A stretch of DNA of 64,000 nucleotides from contig NC_061129.1 of assembly GCF_905220365.1 (NCBI RefSeq), forward strand, positions 11,718,803-11,782,802, written 5' to 3'. The stretch is from Vanessa cardui (taxonomy: Eukaryota > Arthropoda > Insecta > Lepidoptera > Nymphalidae). The notes below the pieces were generated by a model. It made no database searches. It was given only the letters and a program-made list of their open reading frames with translations, and was not told the DNA's origin. Positions 13,801 to 28,800 of the stretch are shown one piece after another. A program made the position numbers and the translations under genes. Position 1 is the first letter of the stretch; every line of letters starts with the position of its first letter.

Positions 13801-16800
13801 CCATTATTTAGCAAATCGTAATTGATTTCTTAACTTGTAGGAAAGCTAAAAGTCCAAAACCCACGGCGAAAACGGCATCTGCAGGAAAGGAAGCAGCCAC
13901 TCCTAAGATACATAGAACAGAAACAGAAATTATTAATGGTTAATTAATTTAAAACTAATATATGTTTTAATTAATTTAATTTTAAATTATTTTTAAATTT
14001 TCCTTAGTAGGATTTAATTATTTTTCGACTCCTTTTTATTTCAAAAAGCGCTGCTTTAGCGATATGGCCGCCTTTTGCACCTGATGCAACTTTTGTTTAA
14101 TCCAAATGCTAAATTTAGTTAAGAGCAAAGGCACGTTTGTTATTAAAATATTTTTACAGATGTAATAAAGGAAATGAAAGATGCGAATGTGGATCCATTA
14201 AGAGAATGCCTCAATGTTTTCGATATTACATCCTCAGACGATGTTTCTAGAGATAAGCATTCCAACGGGATACTGATATTTATGCATGGATCTCCCTGTG
14301 AAGGTTAGAATTTACAATTAGCTATTATGTCTGGCGGGACCGAAGGATATATTTTTCTTTAAGGGCCTTGATATATCGTCCTTGCTCGTGTCATATTTTC
14401 TTAAAGAATTGATGGAATGGTAACATGTTATATTTTTTTATGTATTATTTGTGATCTTACAAGATTTCCGCATTGTAGGACAAGAGCCCGTATAGCGAAT
14501 TTTTGGAAATTTCATTTTCTAAAATTCTTAAGCCATACTATATTCAATTTTATAAGTACTACATACACTAAAAACGGTATTTATATTTCTTATAGAATTC
14601 CGATTAAATATGGTGTAAGCTTATCATTTACATTATATTACTCACTTTCAATTTAAGAAATTTTCAGAAAACCAGTGCCAAGAAATTGCTTATTCGATGG
14701 GCAAAGCACTCGGGCTTCCAACAATCAACGTAGACTTGTGTTTTATTGAGGCTTTATGTGTTTGTAACTGCGCCGCAAAATTTGTACTAATTCAAGCAAT
14801 AAACGAAATGTATGAGATTTCAAGAAAGAATGTAAATAAAACTGATTCTGAAGTAGAAGAGGCAGATTCTGAGGGTAATTGTAAATTTTATGCGATATAT
14901 ATTTGACTATGTAAGATTTTTAAGTACAATTAAAATAGAATGTAGGTTCTGAAGATCAAATTTTTTATTACAGCATCTCCTGAAGAAAAAGACGACAGTT
15001 TTGAAGTGTTATATAGAAAGATGGAATTTTTGGCAAATAATAAAAATGTCACTCCGCGATCTAAAGGTGGTGATAAGAAGAAAAAAGGGCCGACGACCTC
15101 TTCAGTTATATCACACACTGCTTTAGGAGCTATCGGATCTTCCACCATGTTTCAAATGGTTAGAAAGTGGTTAATAACCTCTCTTATAGAAAAATACATC
15201 TTATAATATTTTAGAATATCTATTTCCTTTACAACAATTATTTGAAATACATTTTTTTAGGATTTGTTTCAAGAAGTTTTGTCTGATTACCTGCGATTAC
15301 CAAGATTTGATAAAGGTTTTGTAGTGGACAGTTTAACAAGTATCGTTATAAAAAATCCGCCACAAGTGCTTACCACGCTCATTAAATGTAAACGTAATAT
15401 ACGGAATATACATCTTGTATTATGTCAATCAGACTTTAATAGATGGGCTCAGACATACGAAGAGAATCTACGCGATGCCGAACTGGGTGACGAGTAAGAT
15501 ATGAGAAAAAGATATATTTTTTTATTGTTAAATACGAAATCAAACATCTTTGGTATTTACAAAAACTAAGAATGTTGTATTTATAAAGATGAAAATTGTA
15601 TGCAAAAACCGTCTTTTTAGAGTTCACATTTTCTTACATAGTAAAAAATTGAATAGTATAAAAATTAATGAGCCCCGATATTTTAGGGACACGCCCAAAG
15701 TATACGATGACACGGAAATTGAAAAAATCTTGGAGTCGTTTGATGAAATGGAAGCTGAAGAATTCGAATCTATGAGCCCTGAATTGAAGTCTATTTATAT
15801 TAATTACGGTTTGGAAGAAAGACGTAATAAGCATTACGAAAAAGTCGGGTATTGATACTATATTAACGGATTGTTTATTATTACTTTACTTACTTACTTT
15901 AGCATATGAATTTTTTTTATATATTAATATAAATAAATAATTCATATGCTAAAGTTAATGGTAAATTAATTTTGGTTTCAGCGGAGTCAAATTAGCAACG
16001 TCTAAAGATAGAAGTGCTAGAGGTATTTTATTGATATTAAATCCGTTTTGGAATACAAAATTCAAAGATTTTTTTTATTTTATTTTAATAAACCTTTTCA
16101 GATCATAGTAGATCAGTTTTAGCTATAGATAAATCTGAATCTAAAAAGAAAATAAAAAAAGATGATGTTAAAGGTAAGGTACAATATTAAAGCATGGAAA
16201 AGTGGTATGAATTTAAAATACTTCTTTGAAGATTACCATAATAAAAATCTGGTTTTAGCAAAACCTACGAATGAATATTTGAATATGAATTTGAGATATA
16301 ACGAATATATTAAAACTACATACGAGAATCTAATAAATCTTGCGAATAATTGGGTATTAGATCTTGAAGATGTTGGCAGTCCATTATATGGTTTTAATGG
16401 ACAAGTCCTTAATTCGGCTCAGAAGAAAGTTAAGCGAAAATCTGAAGTGCAATTACAAGTAAGTTAAAAAAGGTTTTAATGATAATATAAAAATATCGAC
16501 GTGTTTATTTTTTATTTTTAAAAGTTAAAGACTTATTAAGATGCAATATAATAAATTATATTATAAACTTATTTAAAGTACTTTATTATTTTTTATTTTA
16601 TAGACGTCTGATGTCAGCTTCTCAGAAAGGGGGTTCCCATTGACCGTTATTTCATGCCCTTGTATCCGTTACAAGCAAGCTTTGGTCAATATGTTTACTA
16701 AATCAGCTATCGTGCAAGATGCTCTCAAAGAAGAAGAAAATTACGATCTACTTAAATTTCCTATAAATAAAAAGACGTACACGGTATTGCTACCCAAAAC

Positions 16801-19800
16801 TTTTCCAGTAATCAACAACGAAGATCCTTTATGTTGGTATTATTTAGACGAACCACCGGTAAGATTTATAGAAATAAAGTTCGCATAAATACTATAATTC
16901 TATGATGAAAGTAATATTAAGTAATTCTTTTTTAGATAAAAAAATGTGAATGCAATCAGGTCAATGATTTAAGTCTATTAGACGATACGACTCAAGATAA
17001 TGTTTTAAATATATTATCGAAATGGCATTGTACGTGCGGTAAAAAGGTAGAAATTTGTCACGTTATTAGAATAGGCAACATACTATTGAATATATGTAGA
17101 GGTTTATAAGCAAATGTAGTAATAATCCTATAGAAAATACTACATGTACTATAATTAAAGGAGCAATATAAAATCTGGTCATTATAAGTTGTTCGTATTA
17201 GGTTACTTCTTCTCAAACATCAACAAGTGAGATACCATCTACATCAATCGAAAGGGTATTACCGGAAGAAAGTCAAATAGATGTCAACTATCCAGTACCT
17301 CTGCACAGTGTAAAGTCTTTACCTGGCAAGTAACCGTTTTGGAGTATTTTCATGTAATATCTGACCGTTAATTAAAATTTAAATAATTTTATTTTGAAGT
17401 CTCTAGGGTCGTCGTGATTTGAAACACGATGAAAATGTACGGCACGGTAACAAATACCTATAACTAAATCATTTAATTTCACATCTAATGTGTCAGTACA
17501 TGTATTCTGATTCCCTGATATAGACAACCTGCAAATCAAGTTTCAAATACATTCAACAAGAAACCTTTTACATGAAAATGTGTATAGTGTTTTAAATACA
17601 ATTTTTTTATTACTTTTTTTTTTTACTGACTGACTTTTTCGGGCACTGAAAAGAGAAAACAACACTCAAAAGCTCAATTCTATATATATATACATACTAC
17701 TACTGGCATACTACTACAACTAATAAAGGATATATTTTAAAATATATTTTTAATAGTATGAGCTCAATTAGATTTAATTAAGCTCATACTATTATAAATA
17801 TGTGTGTTTACTATTATAAATATATATTTAATAGTGTTTTGGCACCCGTCAAATATGATCGGTCTAGATTCTTGCATCTCAGACCTAGTTGGAAATTTAC
17901 AACTGTTAACGTTTATTCAGACATAAAATCCTTTACCTAAGAGGCTAATTTTAGATCGTGATACACGTATCATCTTATATCCTGGTGATCTAGTACGATG
18001 TAAATATACGTTCAGTCCGCAAATTGAAGGGATATTCAATGTCAAAAGATTCGTTGAAGTTAGTGGATGGCCAGAATCACGAGTTGACATAATTGTATCT
18101 GGTATATGCGATTTGCCAAGGTATCTAATATCTTACAGGAAAATTATATAGAATTTTTTTTTTATAGAACTCAAACTTATTATGATTTTTTTCATTCATA
18201 AAGGCTAGATAGTCGGCCTAAAAAAATGTTTGAAAACTTTGTCAGAAGAACTATAGAAAATGAGGTTTATAAAGGGGCGTATTTAGACGATCAAAAGGTG
18301 TTCGATTTTGGACCTATTTTCATCGGAAGCAATAGGTAATAAAATAATTAACAGGTAATTGTATTCGACTAAGATATTGAATTGAATATACCTTAATTGA
18401 TTATTTTTACAGAATATACGAAGAAAAATACACCGTAGATCTAAGAAATTCATCATTGATAACGACTGATATTGATATTGCGTTCATTGAAGACTCAACA
18501 GTTTTTCAATTTGACAGATCTTTTATGAGTTTAGAGGTGACTTTAATACTTTATGCCATAAGGTTTAATGTTGACCAACCCTTATTAAATACATATATCA
18601 TTTTTTAATTTTTTAGCCCGGATGTCGGGGAAAATTAATAATAAAGGCTGCTCCAACTGAAATTGGAATTAATACAACTATTTTGATGTTCTGTATTAAA
18701 GATAATCCTGAAATTGTCACTGTAACAATAGCTTGTAGCGGAGTCGTACCTATTGTTGAAATTCTACCATTAACCAAAATGATAGGTGAAAATATAAAAT
18801 ATAATTTGATAAAGTGTTGTAACTGAAAGCATTTTTAAATATATTTATACTATTTTAGCTGCAAAAAATATTCATATATTTCAGAGTTTGGCAAACATTT
18901 ATTATATCGCCGTAAAGATGATAGGTTTATTGTGAAAAATGATTCTATACTTCCTATTAAATGGAAAATACGTAACGCAGAAGATTTTGTTGAAGATTTT
19001 TTAATAGCTCAAAAAACTGGCGTAGTGGCAAGGAACGACAACGAGATCGTCCCAGTGACCTACATAGCTTGCAGAGTCGGCGTTATATCTAATAAACCAC
19101 TAACTATTGATGTTAGTTAAATTTATCTTGACATCTTTACGCGGTTTCCATTTGTGACAAAACTATCTGACCCAATCTTTTTTAAATTAATATATTGTAA
19201 AACAAATATTACACACCTAAATTAAGATCAAATATTCAATATTTAATGTATTTTCAACATAAAAATTTTTGGATATGTGAAATTATACAGTTTGAAGATT
19301 TTACAGTATAGTTAGATTAGACAAAAACGTTTCTAGATATACGACGCAGAAGGCCGCGGAGATCCAATGTTAACAGATACGCTATTCTTGTCTGCCGAGT
19401 GTTATGACGTGATGGTAGAATGCGCGCACGAGAACCCCAACGAAAACTTCCTAAACTACGGCAATGTGAAAGTTAACTCGACTGTGGTTCGGGAAATGTA
19501 CTTGTTAAATCGTGGCAGATATAATGTTTTCTACAAGTTAGTGGGCTGATTTTAATACAATAGAAAAAAATATACAACAGTTTGTAATATGTTTTATTTT
19601 TTAGAAACTTTAATCTATATTAATATTATAAATGTGAATGTAACTCTGTCCATCTGTTTGTCTGTCACTCTTTTACGATCAACATAATAAATTGAATTTG
19701 ATAAATCTGGTATTAAGCAAATATAAACTCCAGTGAAGGAATAGGCTACCTTTTTTTGCCTGACACATGACAACCAACATCCTTAAGCGTGAATCTATCA

Positions 19801-22800
19801 TCAATTGTAAATGAGCGCGGGATACACGCATATACGCTAAGTTTATTTATTCTACCTAAAGAGATGTAATAATTTCAGATTGAAAAAAGTAAAGAATTTT
19901 CCTGAACCGTCTTTACTAAAATCGTTTGAAGCAACACCAGAGTGTGGTATCATACCACCTTCTTTGAAGCTTGTCAGTATAGAATTTGTTTGCACTCCTA
20001 CTACTTCTCTAAATTTAGTCAATGTGCCTGCCTACATATGCTCTTTGCTCGATGGAAGTAAAAATCAAGTAGTTGTTGCAAAGTTTCCAGTCTGCGTTAC
20101 TATTGCTTCTTTTTACAATACGTGAGTTTCCCACTTTTTAAAACGTTCAAATTTATTTTAATTGAACACTTTATATGTATTAATAAAATTTCCTTTGACA
20201 TAAATTTTAGATTCACATTGTTTCCTCTTGGAGAATTGAATTTCCATATAATTCCCGTGGGAAGTGGTGTTATTCGTGAAGTTATTTTGAACAATACCAG
20301 TAAATGTCCAGTAACGTATGAAATTGTTCTTCCGTTGAAATATAGACCGGATCCCGATGATCCTCAACCTCAAGCCAAATTAAAAGACAACAAGTAAGCT
20401 ATTCTTACTACACCATAGAGTTTACTAATACCTGGATGATACATTATTTATTTTGTGATTTAACAGATTAAAGAATCCACCGTTAAATTGTGGAAATTTT
20501 CTAATTTACAATGACGACAACCTCCTTGCACCAGGCACAAGTCGAACTCTTCAGATACAATTTCATGCTACATCTGCTACAACGTTTCAAGAAACAATTA
20601 ATTTCGTAATAAGTGACACTTGTCCTGCTGAAAGTCAGGGTGTTCCACTTAAGCTTGTAGGAACAGGAGCGATGCCGACGTTGGATTTCTGGAATTTAGA
20701 AACGACGTTCCGTGAACATTTGATTGTGAAAAACCTGTTTGAATACAAAGTTCCTGAGGTACTGTTTTTTTTGTCTTTTACAATACTTGATAATTATTAT
20801 CAGTTATTGCTTTTTTCAATTAAACATTTTAGAAGTCGATATTGAAAGTAAAATTACTGCAAAAAATGTTTTTCTAAACAAATGTCATTTTTGTATTGGG
20901 TGTTAGACCTGCAATTCCTATGAAATTTTCTAGATACTATTTTTAATGAATTATGTTATGGAACAAAGTTATTTATAATTACATTAATAATTTTTATGTA
21001 TATTTTTCTAGTCATCTCCGCATTGCGTTTTTGTCGAGGACTCTGTAACCCTGCACTTCTTTTGTGTGACTGTAAATTCAAAATATGTGGCAATTCTCGA
21101 CCTTTATAATAGCGGTTTGGTTGCCTGTGCATTGACTATGAAATTGCACTATCAGAATAATTCTAATTCAGATATATTTTCATTGGACAAGTATCACACT
21201 CACATAGAACCTTTATTGCACAAAAATTTGGGCATTATATTTAGCCCTAAAGCTCTGGAGGTAACATACATTGCTAAAAATTAAAGTTTAGCACATCTAT
21301 TACTCTCACTCACTCTCTGTTAATATTTTTTAAGGAATACAGAGCAGTTCTAGAAATCAGACTAAAACTATTGCAAAATCAAGAAAAATCATTTAAAGTT
21401 TGTTTAATCGGTGAAGGTGTTATACCGAGAATTGGTCTAATAAGTCCGCATTTGAGGCACAAACGCTTGGGCGTACTTAATTTTCCGGTTACTTGCTTGG
21501 GTTCAATTTCTCATAAAGAGATTCGTTTCAAAAACGTAAGTTCAGTGCAGGCAATAGTCTCAGCACATGTATTATTATCTGCGAAAGAAGAAAGGCCTAT
21601 ATTCTGGCTGACTACTGCGCCAGACAGCGATCACTCGATTTTAGTTGGAAATAATGGTAATGTATATTGAATCATTTTGCTATTTTTATGAAGATATATT
21701 ATAAATTTATTTATTTTTAATCTTCAGATACCACAAATCTTATTATGAATGTTTTATTAAAACCCAATGAAATTGTAACATTGGTGGTTCACTATAATCC
21801 GATAAAAAGCGGAAGAACGTCTTGCGATGTGAAGTTAACGATATTTGAAAATCCCTATGAATATTTTACGGTACATAAAGAAAAAACTATACTTTATATA
21901 TATTATAGCAATTGTATCTTATTGGTTGCATAATATGATCTATATTATGTACTCAAATAATATAGTGCGGTATATTTGTATTGAATTATAGTTTTATAAT
22001 TATGTTCAATTTCATATTTTATTTATATACATATGTCATTTATGAATAAAATATTTAAATAAAGTTCCAATATCCAAGCGTAATTATTTTATATCATAAA
22101 TATAAATTGCTTTGGTATAGTCTGTATTGTATATTATATCAATGGGTAAGAATATGAAAATGTACTTACTATGAGTTTGTCTAAATTAAATTGGTTTTAG
22201 ATATTATGCGAAGCAGAAGCCTTCATGGAAGATGTTATACTATTAGGACTGGAGATGCTCTCTATGGAAATCGATTTAAACGCTTATAGATCTTCAGTGG
22301 ATGGGTAAATTTTATTCTTGTAATGTTTATAATCAAACATTTCAACTTATATAAGAACCTAGTTATTCAGATGTTGTCAATGATATTCTAATAAACAGAT
22401 ATGTTATATCCATACGAAACAACAGAAAAAACTTTTTACATTTCGTTACAAGTAAAAAGGATGGCTTGATAAAAACAATAAGGAAAAGGGATAACTAGAT
22501 ATTTTAATTACGCAAAACGTATTACTATGTAAAACGACTAAAGGCAAACGTCACAATTGGAACGTTTTCTAGTCTTCACTTTTTGCGCGTTAATAACATA
22601 TCTGTTTACTAGAACATCATTGGATGTTGTCTATTATAATTCGTTTTTCCTCTAAGGACCGTGTCAACAGTGTCTACAGTTGATAGCAGGAAGAAAAGTA
22701 AAAGCGCACCTGTCGATAAGAAAAAGTCTCGGGTACTTGAAATCAAGAAATCCAAAAAAGCATCACAAGCATCTGTGAAAGCTAGCGACACGCTCACCAG

Positions 22801-25800
22801 CGTCGAACACTCTGTCCTCAAATATGTTTTGAATTTTGGTCTGATATTGCAATTTCATTTTAAAATATATACTAGTAACAAATTAATACATTTTCACCAA
22901 AAAAAAAACTTTTTCTAAACGAAATCGCTGCGGTAGATTTTGCAAAGAATTATTTTTGTTTGATAACTTAAAGGGATATAAAAATACATCTTTTTTAAAA
23001 TATCCAGGCGGCTGTGAATTATGTGTTGCACATAGGCGATCAGTGATCATGGTTAATAATTCTGAAAAAGTATATAAGTTTAAATGGGATAACTTTGAGC
23101 ATATTATCGTTAAGCCATCGATTGGATTCATATCGCCGGGAGAAGAGAAGGATTTAGAAATCATTTTCTTCTGCCCTCAACCAGTAGTACTGAAAAAGGT
23201 AAACTAACAGAAGTTAGGTTTGATATTTATCATAAGAAACATTGAATAGGCACCTAATCTTATTTTAATAGTTACTAGTTTCTCAATTTAAACGCAACCT
23301 CTGATATTACTCGATAAATACATTAAAGTTAAATAAAGAGAATGTAGTACACTACAAATCTAAACTTTTTTTATAAGTGAAAGAAAATCTCGGGGACCTA
23401 GACCGTTAGACTTTATTGTATACCTTTAAAGTGGTAGTGACTTTAAGACCTCCAACGACATTTCCTTGATTACTGAATTTGGTTTTTTCCAATATAGGAC
23501 GTTTTTTAATTCATGATTTCAAAAATAAATCGATTCTACATTTTTGTAGGAATTTTTAAATCTGACTTTAGTAGCTATAAGTGACGATTTCTTCACTTTG
23601 GACATCAAAGCAAGTACGTGGGATAGTCGGCAAACAATGACAATCTTTGAGCATAATAGGTAAGTTCGTTTCGTTCGGTACATTGTAGACAGTTTTGTCC
23701 TTATGCTATTTATTTTCAAACATACTGAAATAATTATCTATATGTGTATTTTGTTCTGAGTATTTTAATTTTATTCAATACAGAAGGGATAACATATCAT
23801 ATCATTCTAAACAGTGACATAAACATGCGCCTTTATTTTATTCCTGACTGACTGACTTAGTTGTTAATTATACAATATACATTACCAACATCACATGGTT
23901 CTTCTTGGTATATTCTACCCTCCGAACCGGTGGTACCTTAACATTTAATTATACACTTTAAGATGATGATTCAAAAGATTTTTCTTTGAAGATAGAATAT
24001 CGTGATTTTGATTATGTGGCTTCAGAACTTTCTTTGAAGTTAATAAAAATAATTTGGGTTTTCCTTTAAGAATAACTCCGTCGTTTTCCGAAGTTAGGAA
24101 CATGGACAGGGTTTGCTTCAAGAAAGCATGCAATGGCTTCGATCACAGTACATTCGTGTCGAATTATTGTCTTATAATATATATTTCTAGTATATAGAAA
24201 TTTAGCCAGAAGCAACTTGAGCACAACTCTAGTTTTAAAGGATTTACATGAATACTTTTGGAGGTTTTATTAGAAAGTTTCTAAAAAACAGTTTTTGTTA
24301 ACACAACATTCTAATGTTCAACAAAAAATGCTCAAAATTGGGCATTAACTTGTTTCAAAACAAATCTTTTTATACAGAGACGCTGATATAAATGAGAGAT
24401 ATGAAACCATTGTAAATGAACAAGGTAGTTTGATACAGGGATATTTGTCGGATGTCATTCACATGATTGTTGTATACTCGGCCACGACGGAATATACTCG
24501 ATACGTGTGTAGTTTAGAAGCCGAAAAAAATATTGAAGATACATTTATTTATCAAGTAAGGTTTTCGTTTTGTAAATTTTACAGTATCACGTCGTAGCTT
24601 CGCGATTATTAAAAAAAAAAAACAGAAAATGTCCCGCTGCTAAAAAAGTAGACACGGGACTTATTCCGTGTGTGAGATTTTTGTCCAACATATATAGATT
24701 TGTTCACGCTGTTTCTTTAAGGAACATTCACAGATAAAGGTATGGGTAAAGTACATGAAAAGTGCGCCTGGGTTGAAATCCGCGATCTCTTTATCAATTG
24801 GACTCTATAATTCAGATTTGCTATTCGTGTAGTTTGCCTACATTTACTGAAATAATTCTATGAAGATACTTAAATTACATTACTTAAATTATAAATTGTT
24901 TAAACCGTGATTAATTTCATTTCAATATGTATCTTATATAACATTACATATTACTATTCTTTTTTATTAGCAAGAAAAGTAATATAAGAAATGACTGTAG
25001 AGGTCAGTCGCTTAAGGAATTTAAAATTATTGAGAGTATCACAATTAATTGAACCAAATTATTAATTTAAGTGAAAAATTTTATTTCAGATAAGGACATT
25101 TAACTTTAAAGTACATAACACTGGTAAAGTTTTTTTGAAAATGGTGTGGAATTTTGTAATAGATGATGAGTATCCGGCCAGAATTGATAAGATACAAGAT
25201 GTAAGTTGCAACAATTAAGTAACGATGTCTCCCCCTGAACTGCGATTTATAAAAATTCATTTTGTAGGGATGCGCAGATAAAGCTGGAACCCCTTGCGTA
25301 GTAGAACCGAAAGATCAAAATACCTTCGTTGAAGCTGGTGAAAATGGTAAGATTATAATTGTAACTAGCTGTGCCCGCGACCTTGTACGGGTTTGAATTG
25401 AACAAAAAAATAATATATAAATATTATTGTAGCCTCAACTACTTCTTATTATATCAGTTATCTACTTATTATATCAGTGAAAGTCCCGTCAAAATAGGCC
25501 CAGCCGTTCCAGAGATTAGCCGGAACAGACAGACAGACAGACAGACAAAAATTTAAAAATGTTGTTTTGGTATATGTACCGTGTATACTTACATATACAT
25601 TGAGTAAAAAGGGCTATTTTAATATTACAAACAGGCACTCCAATTTTATTAGAATATGTTTAAGCAATATTAAGAAGTAAATTATTATGAGGGTTTGAGT
25701 ATGACTTATAAATATTTAATGGTGGAATATTTATATGCTTAAATACATTAGAAATTCAGGTATACAGATATTTTAATTTTCACACAGCGTAAACATAAAA

Positions 25801-28800
25801 ACACTATTTTAGTAAATTACTTAACTGGGTAATAATTGTACATCGTAAAGTTGTCTACAAGTGCCTCATTACACTCATAGTGGACAAGATGTAAACGACC
25901 TTCCTAATTGATTAAGACTCACCATATACAATACGATCTGTAAATAACCGTAAATGACAAATTTGTAGTTTTGTTGAAATTTTTAGTAAATAAACTAGTG
26001 GGATACTACTAACTAATATTAACTAACTAATATTTGCCTCTTCCAAACGTTTTGTCCCAGAAATTATTAAAGTTTTAGTCCCATCACATAGAGTTTATAG
26101 GATAATATACGAACATTTACTAGTTACTTATGCATCTAACCAATACAATTAAATTGTGTTCGTACCTGTTTGTATGTAGGTGGTTTTTTAATGGAAAATT
26201 AAGGCTATTTTATTGATTTGTGTAATTATTTTTGTAGCAATAAACGATTTGGTAATTAAAAAACTTGAAGGTCTGTATGTCAATTTAGATCCAAGCAGAA
26301 TTACGTTGTACAGCGGTAGTGTAGGAAGGGAGAGCGTGGATACGTGGTTTGAAGCCAATCTGCCCTTCGTGATTGAACCCACAAAGGCGTGCATAAAACC
26401 TAACGAGAGTAGAGTGTTTAAAGTGACCTTCGCACCATTAGAAGCATTTCAGTATAATGTGAGACTGAAAAGTACTATTGGTAAGTTTTGCTATATCATA
26501 CTCTAGTTATGGAAATAAAACTATACCTTCTTACAAAAAAACAAATGTATAAATGAGACTTGTGTCAGTTTCTTAAAAGGAAAAAAATAAAATGTTTTTA
26601 AATGAAATATTTTAGTGCTATGCTATATCTGTGTACTTAAAAACTATATTAATAAGTTATTATTTCTTTGCTCGGTAGATAACTTAGATCCATATGACCA
26701 AAATGTATCTTGCAAAATTCGTGCCAAATCGCTGGTCCCGTACGTACATCTAGATGTTGAAGAGAGCGATTATTTAACGTCAGACAGGAGGAAAATAACA
26801 GGATCGGCCCTCCCGGCGCACACCAGCGTGCTCGAGTTTAATGTTCTTGGATGGGGATGTTACAAAAAGTTTGGAATATTTGATAACAATAGAATAATTA
26901 TAGATATAAGTATTATTTAACTCGATTTAAACTGATATATCTTAAATATTATCACTAATTTACTTATTGATCCGTTCTGTAGCCTTGTTAGAGAGAAATG
27001 TAAAGTACCGTGGAAAAGAATCAGGACCGTTTATTAAGTACAGAAAATGAGTAATGAGCATCGTTAATATACTATTGTTTTTCTTTTAAAAGATCCATAT
27101 AATGCGAATATGGTGTAGTTTTTTTATTATGAGTAATACGAATGAACATCTTAAATTATTTTTTGTTTGAAGATCCTTCGACGTGATAAATCCGACAAGC
27201 GAGGCTTATGAATTCATTTTCGAAATGGTGATGTCAGAAAAAGGAGAGCTGGTACCCGTACACTGTGACAAGTTAAAGGGCTACGTTGAAGGAGGCACTT
27301 CTACTGAAGTGGTATTTACATTCTCACCAACAGCTCCAGGGGTAAGATCTACAATTAGATATATTTTTTTGTTTGTGTCAAAAAAATTGCGATTGATTGA
27401 TCACACAAATAATATATACTTAAAATATATCAATGCTTAAAAATGAAGTGAGGCTATCAGATAACCTTTATTTTATATTTCTTAATGGAATAATATTTAT
27501 TGTATACTTGTATTGTTTGGCGGATGTAATTAAATTCGTTAAAGAGTAACGAAAAAATATGTACATATATGTAGTATGAATAATCCGATATTTGTTTTTA
27601 ATTATTTTAATGTATGTGAACCTTAGTATATTCAAGGGATGGTTTATTGCTTAAATAAACGAGAAGAGAAGGAAATAGTAATATGAGACATTATTTTCAG
27701 ACATACGAATCTCTATGGAAGTTCATTATACCGGTTCATTCGCTGGTGGTGAATTTACTAGTCGTTGGCATTGTTCGTGAGCCGGAAGTCGTATTCGTTC
27801 CTACCATTTTGATCATAAAAAACTCTTTGGTGGGTTTTACTACAAACAACGAAGTTGTATTAAAGAATAATGAGGATGAATGTTTAAATTTCGAATTCAA
27901 AGGAAATTCTCTTTGTAACGAATCCGGAAAAACTCCAGTGGTAGTTGAGCCTGAAAGCGGCGTGCTAAAACCAAGATCAGCCACGAGTATTAAGTTAGTA
28001 AAGAATAAGCTATATTTTGTCGACTTTGATACATTTTATCTTATATGTATGGCAGTAGTCAGGATTTTTAAATAAAAATACGTAGGTACATACGTAGGTG
28101 TTACAGTTTAATTAATTAATAACTTTAAAAAAATTAAAAAAGAAGTAGTGGAGTAAAGAAAATAATGTTTTTCAGGATAATTTACACACCAATTAACGAC
28201 GGTCCGCTTTCATTCAAGATATTTTGTAGTGTGACTTATTTGACCAAGTTGATAACTTTATGCGTTAACGCTCTCAGTTATTCAATAAAACCAAAAGTTA
28301 CTTATTACCTAATAGGCAACGAACATATACTTTGTAGTGATGCTGTCACCAATATTCACTTGGATCAAGTAAGTACTACATGAAATAATCAAACATAACT
28401 TACATGTGTATTTTAACAGTAATGATCTAAAGGACGTTGTTAGTTAAAAAAATTTAACACAGGGAACTTCTAACGAATTTTAAAGTCTATACTTGTTCTT
28501 TAAAAGGAGGATGATATCGATAATTAAAAATGTTTCACAGACTGCTTCAACTTACGAAAGGAGAATACCATTTACAGTTAAAAACGATGGCTCCGCGACA
28601 TTTTTCTTTGACTGGCACTACAATACCAGTTCAGTTAAAAAATATCTTCAAGTGGAAATAGAACCGCGGAACGGCCACGTTTTGCCAGCGCATGAAGTAG
28701 AATGCATCATCCATTTTACCTTGAAGAAAGTTCCAGTACAAGCTTTTCCTATTACATTGTCGGTCAGTATTTTATTGTGTTCTGTGCCTGATAATGTCTT

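Noticed and set aside
17330..17340. GC-AG intron at the end of HYDIN exon 39 (GCAAGT)
   Set aside because: It would end the exon in a phase that gives stops in exon 40. The GTAAAG donor at 17310 joins cleanly.
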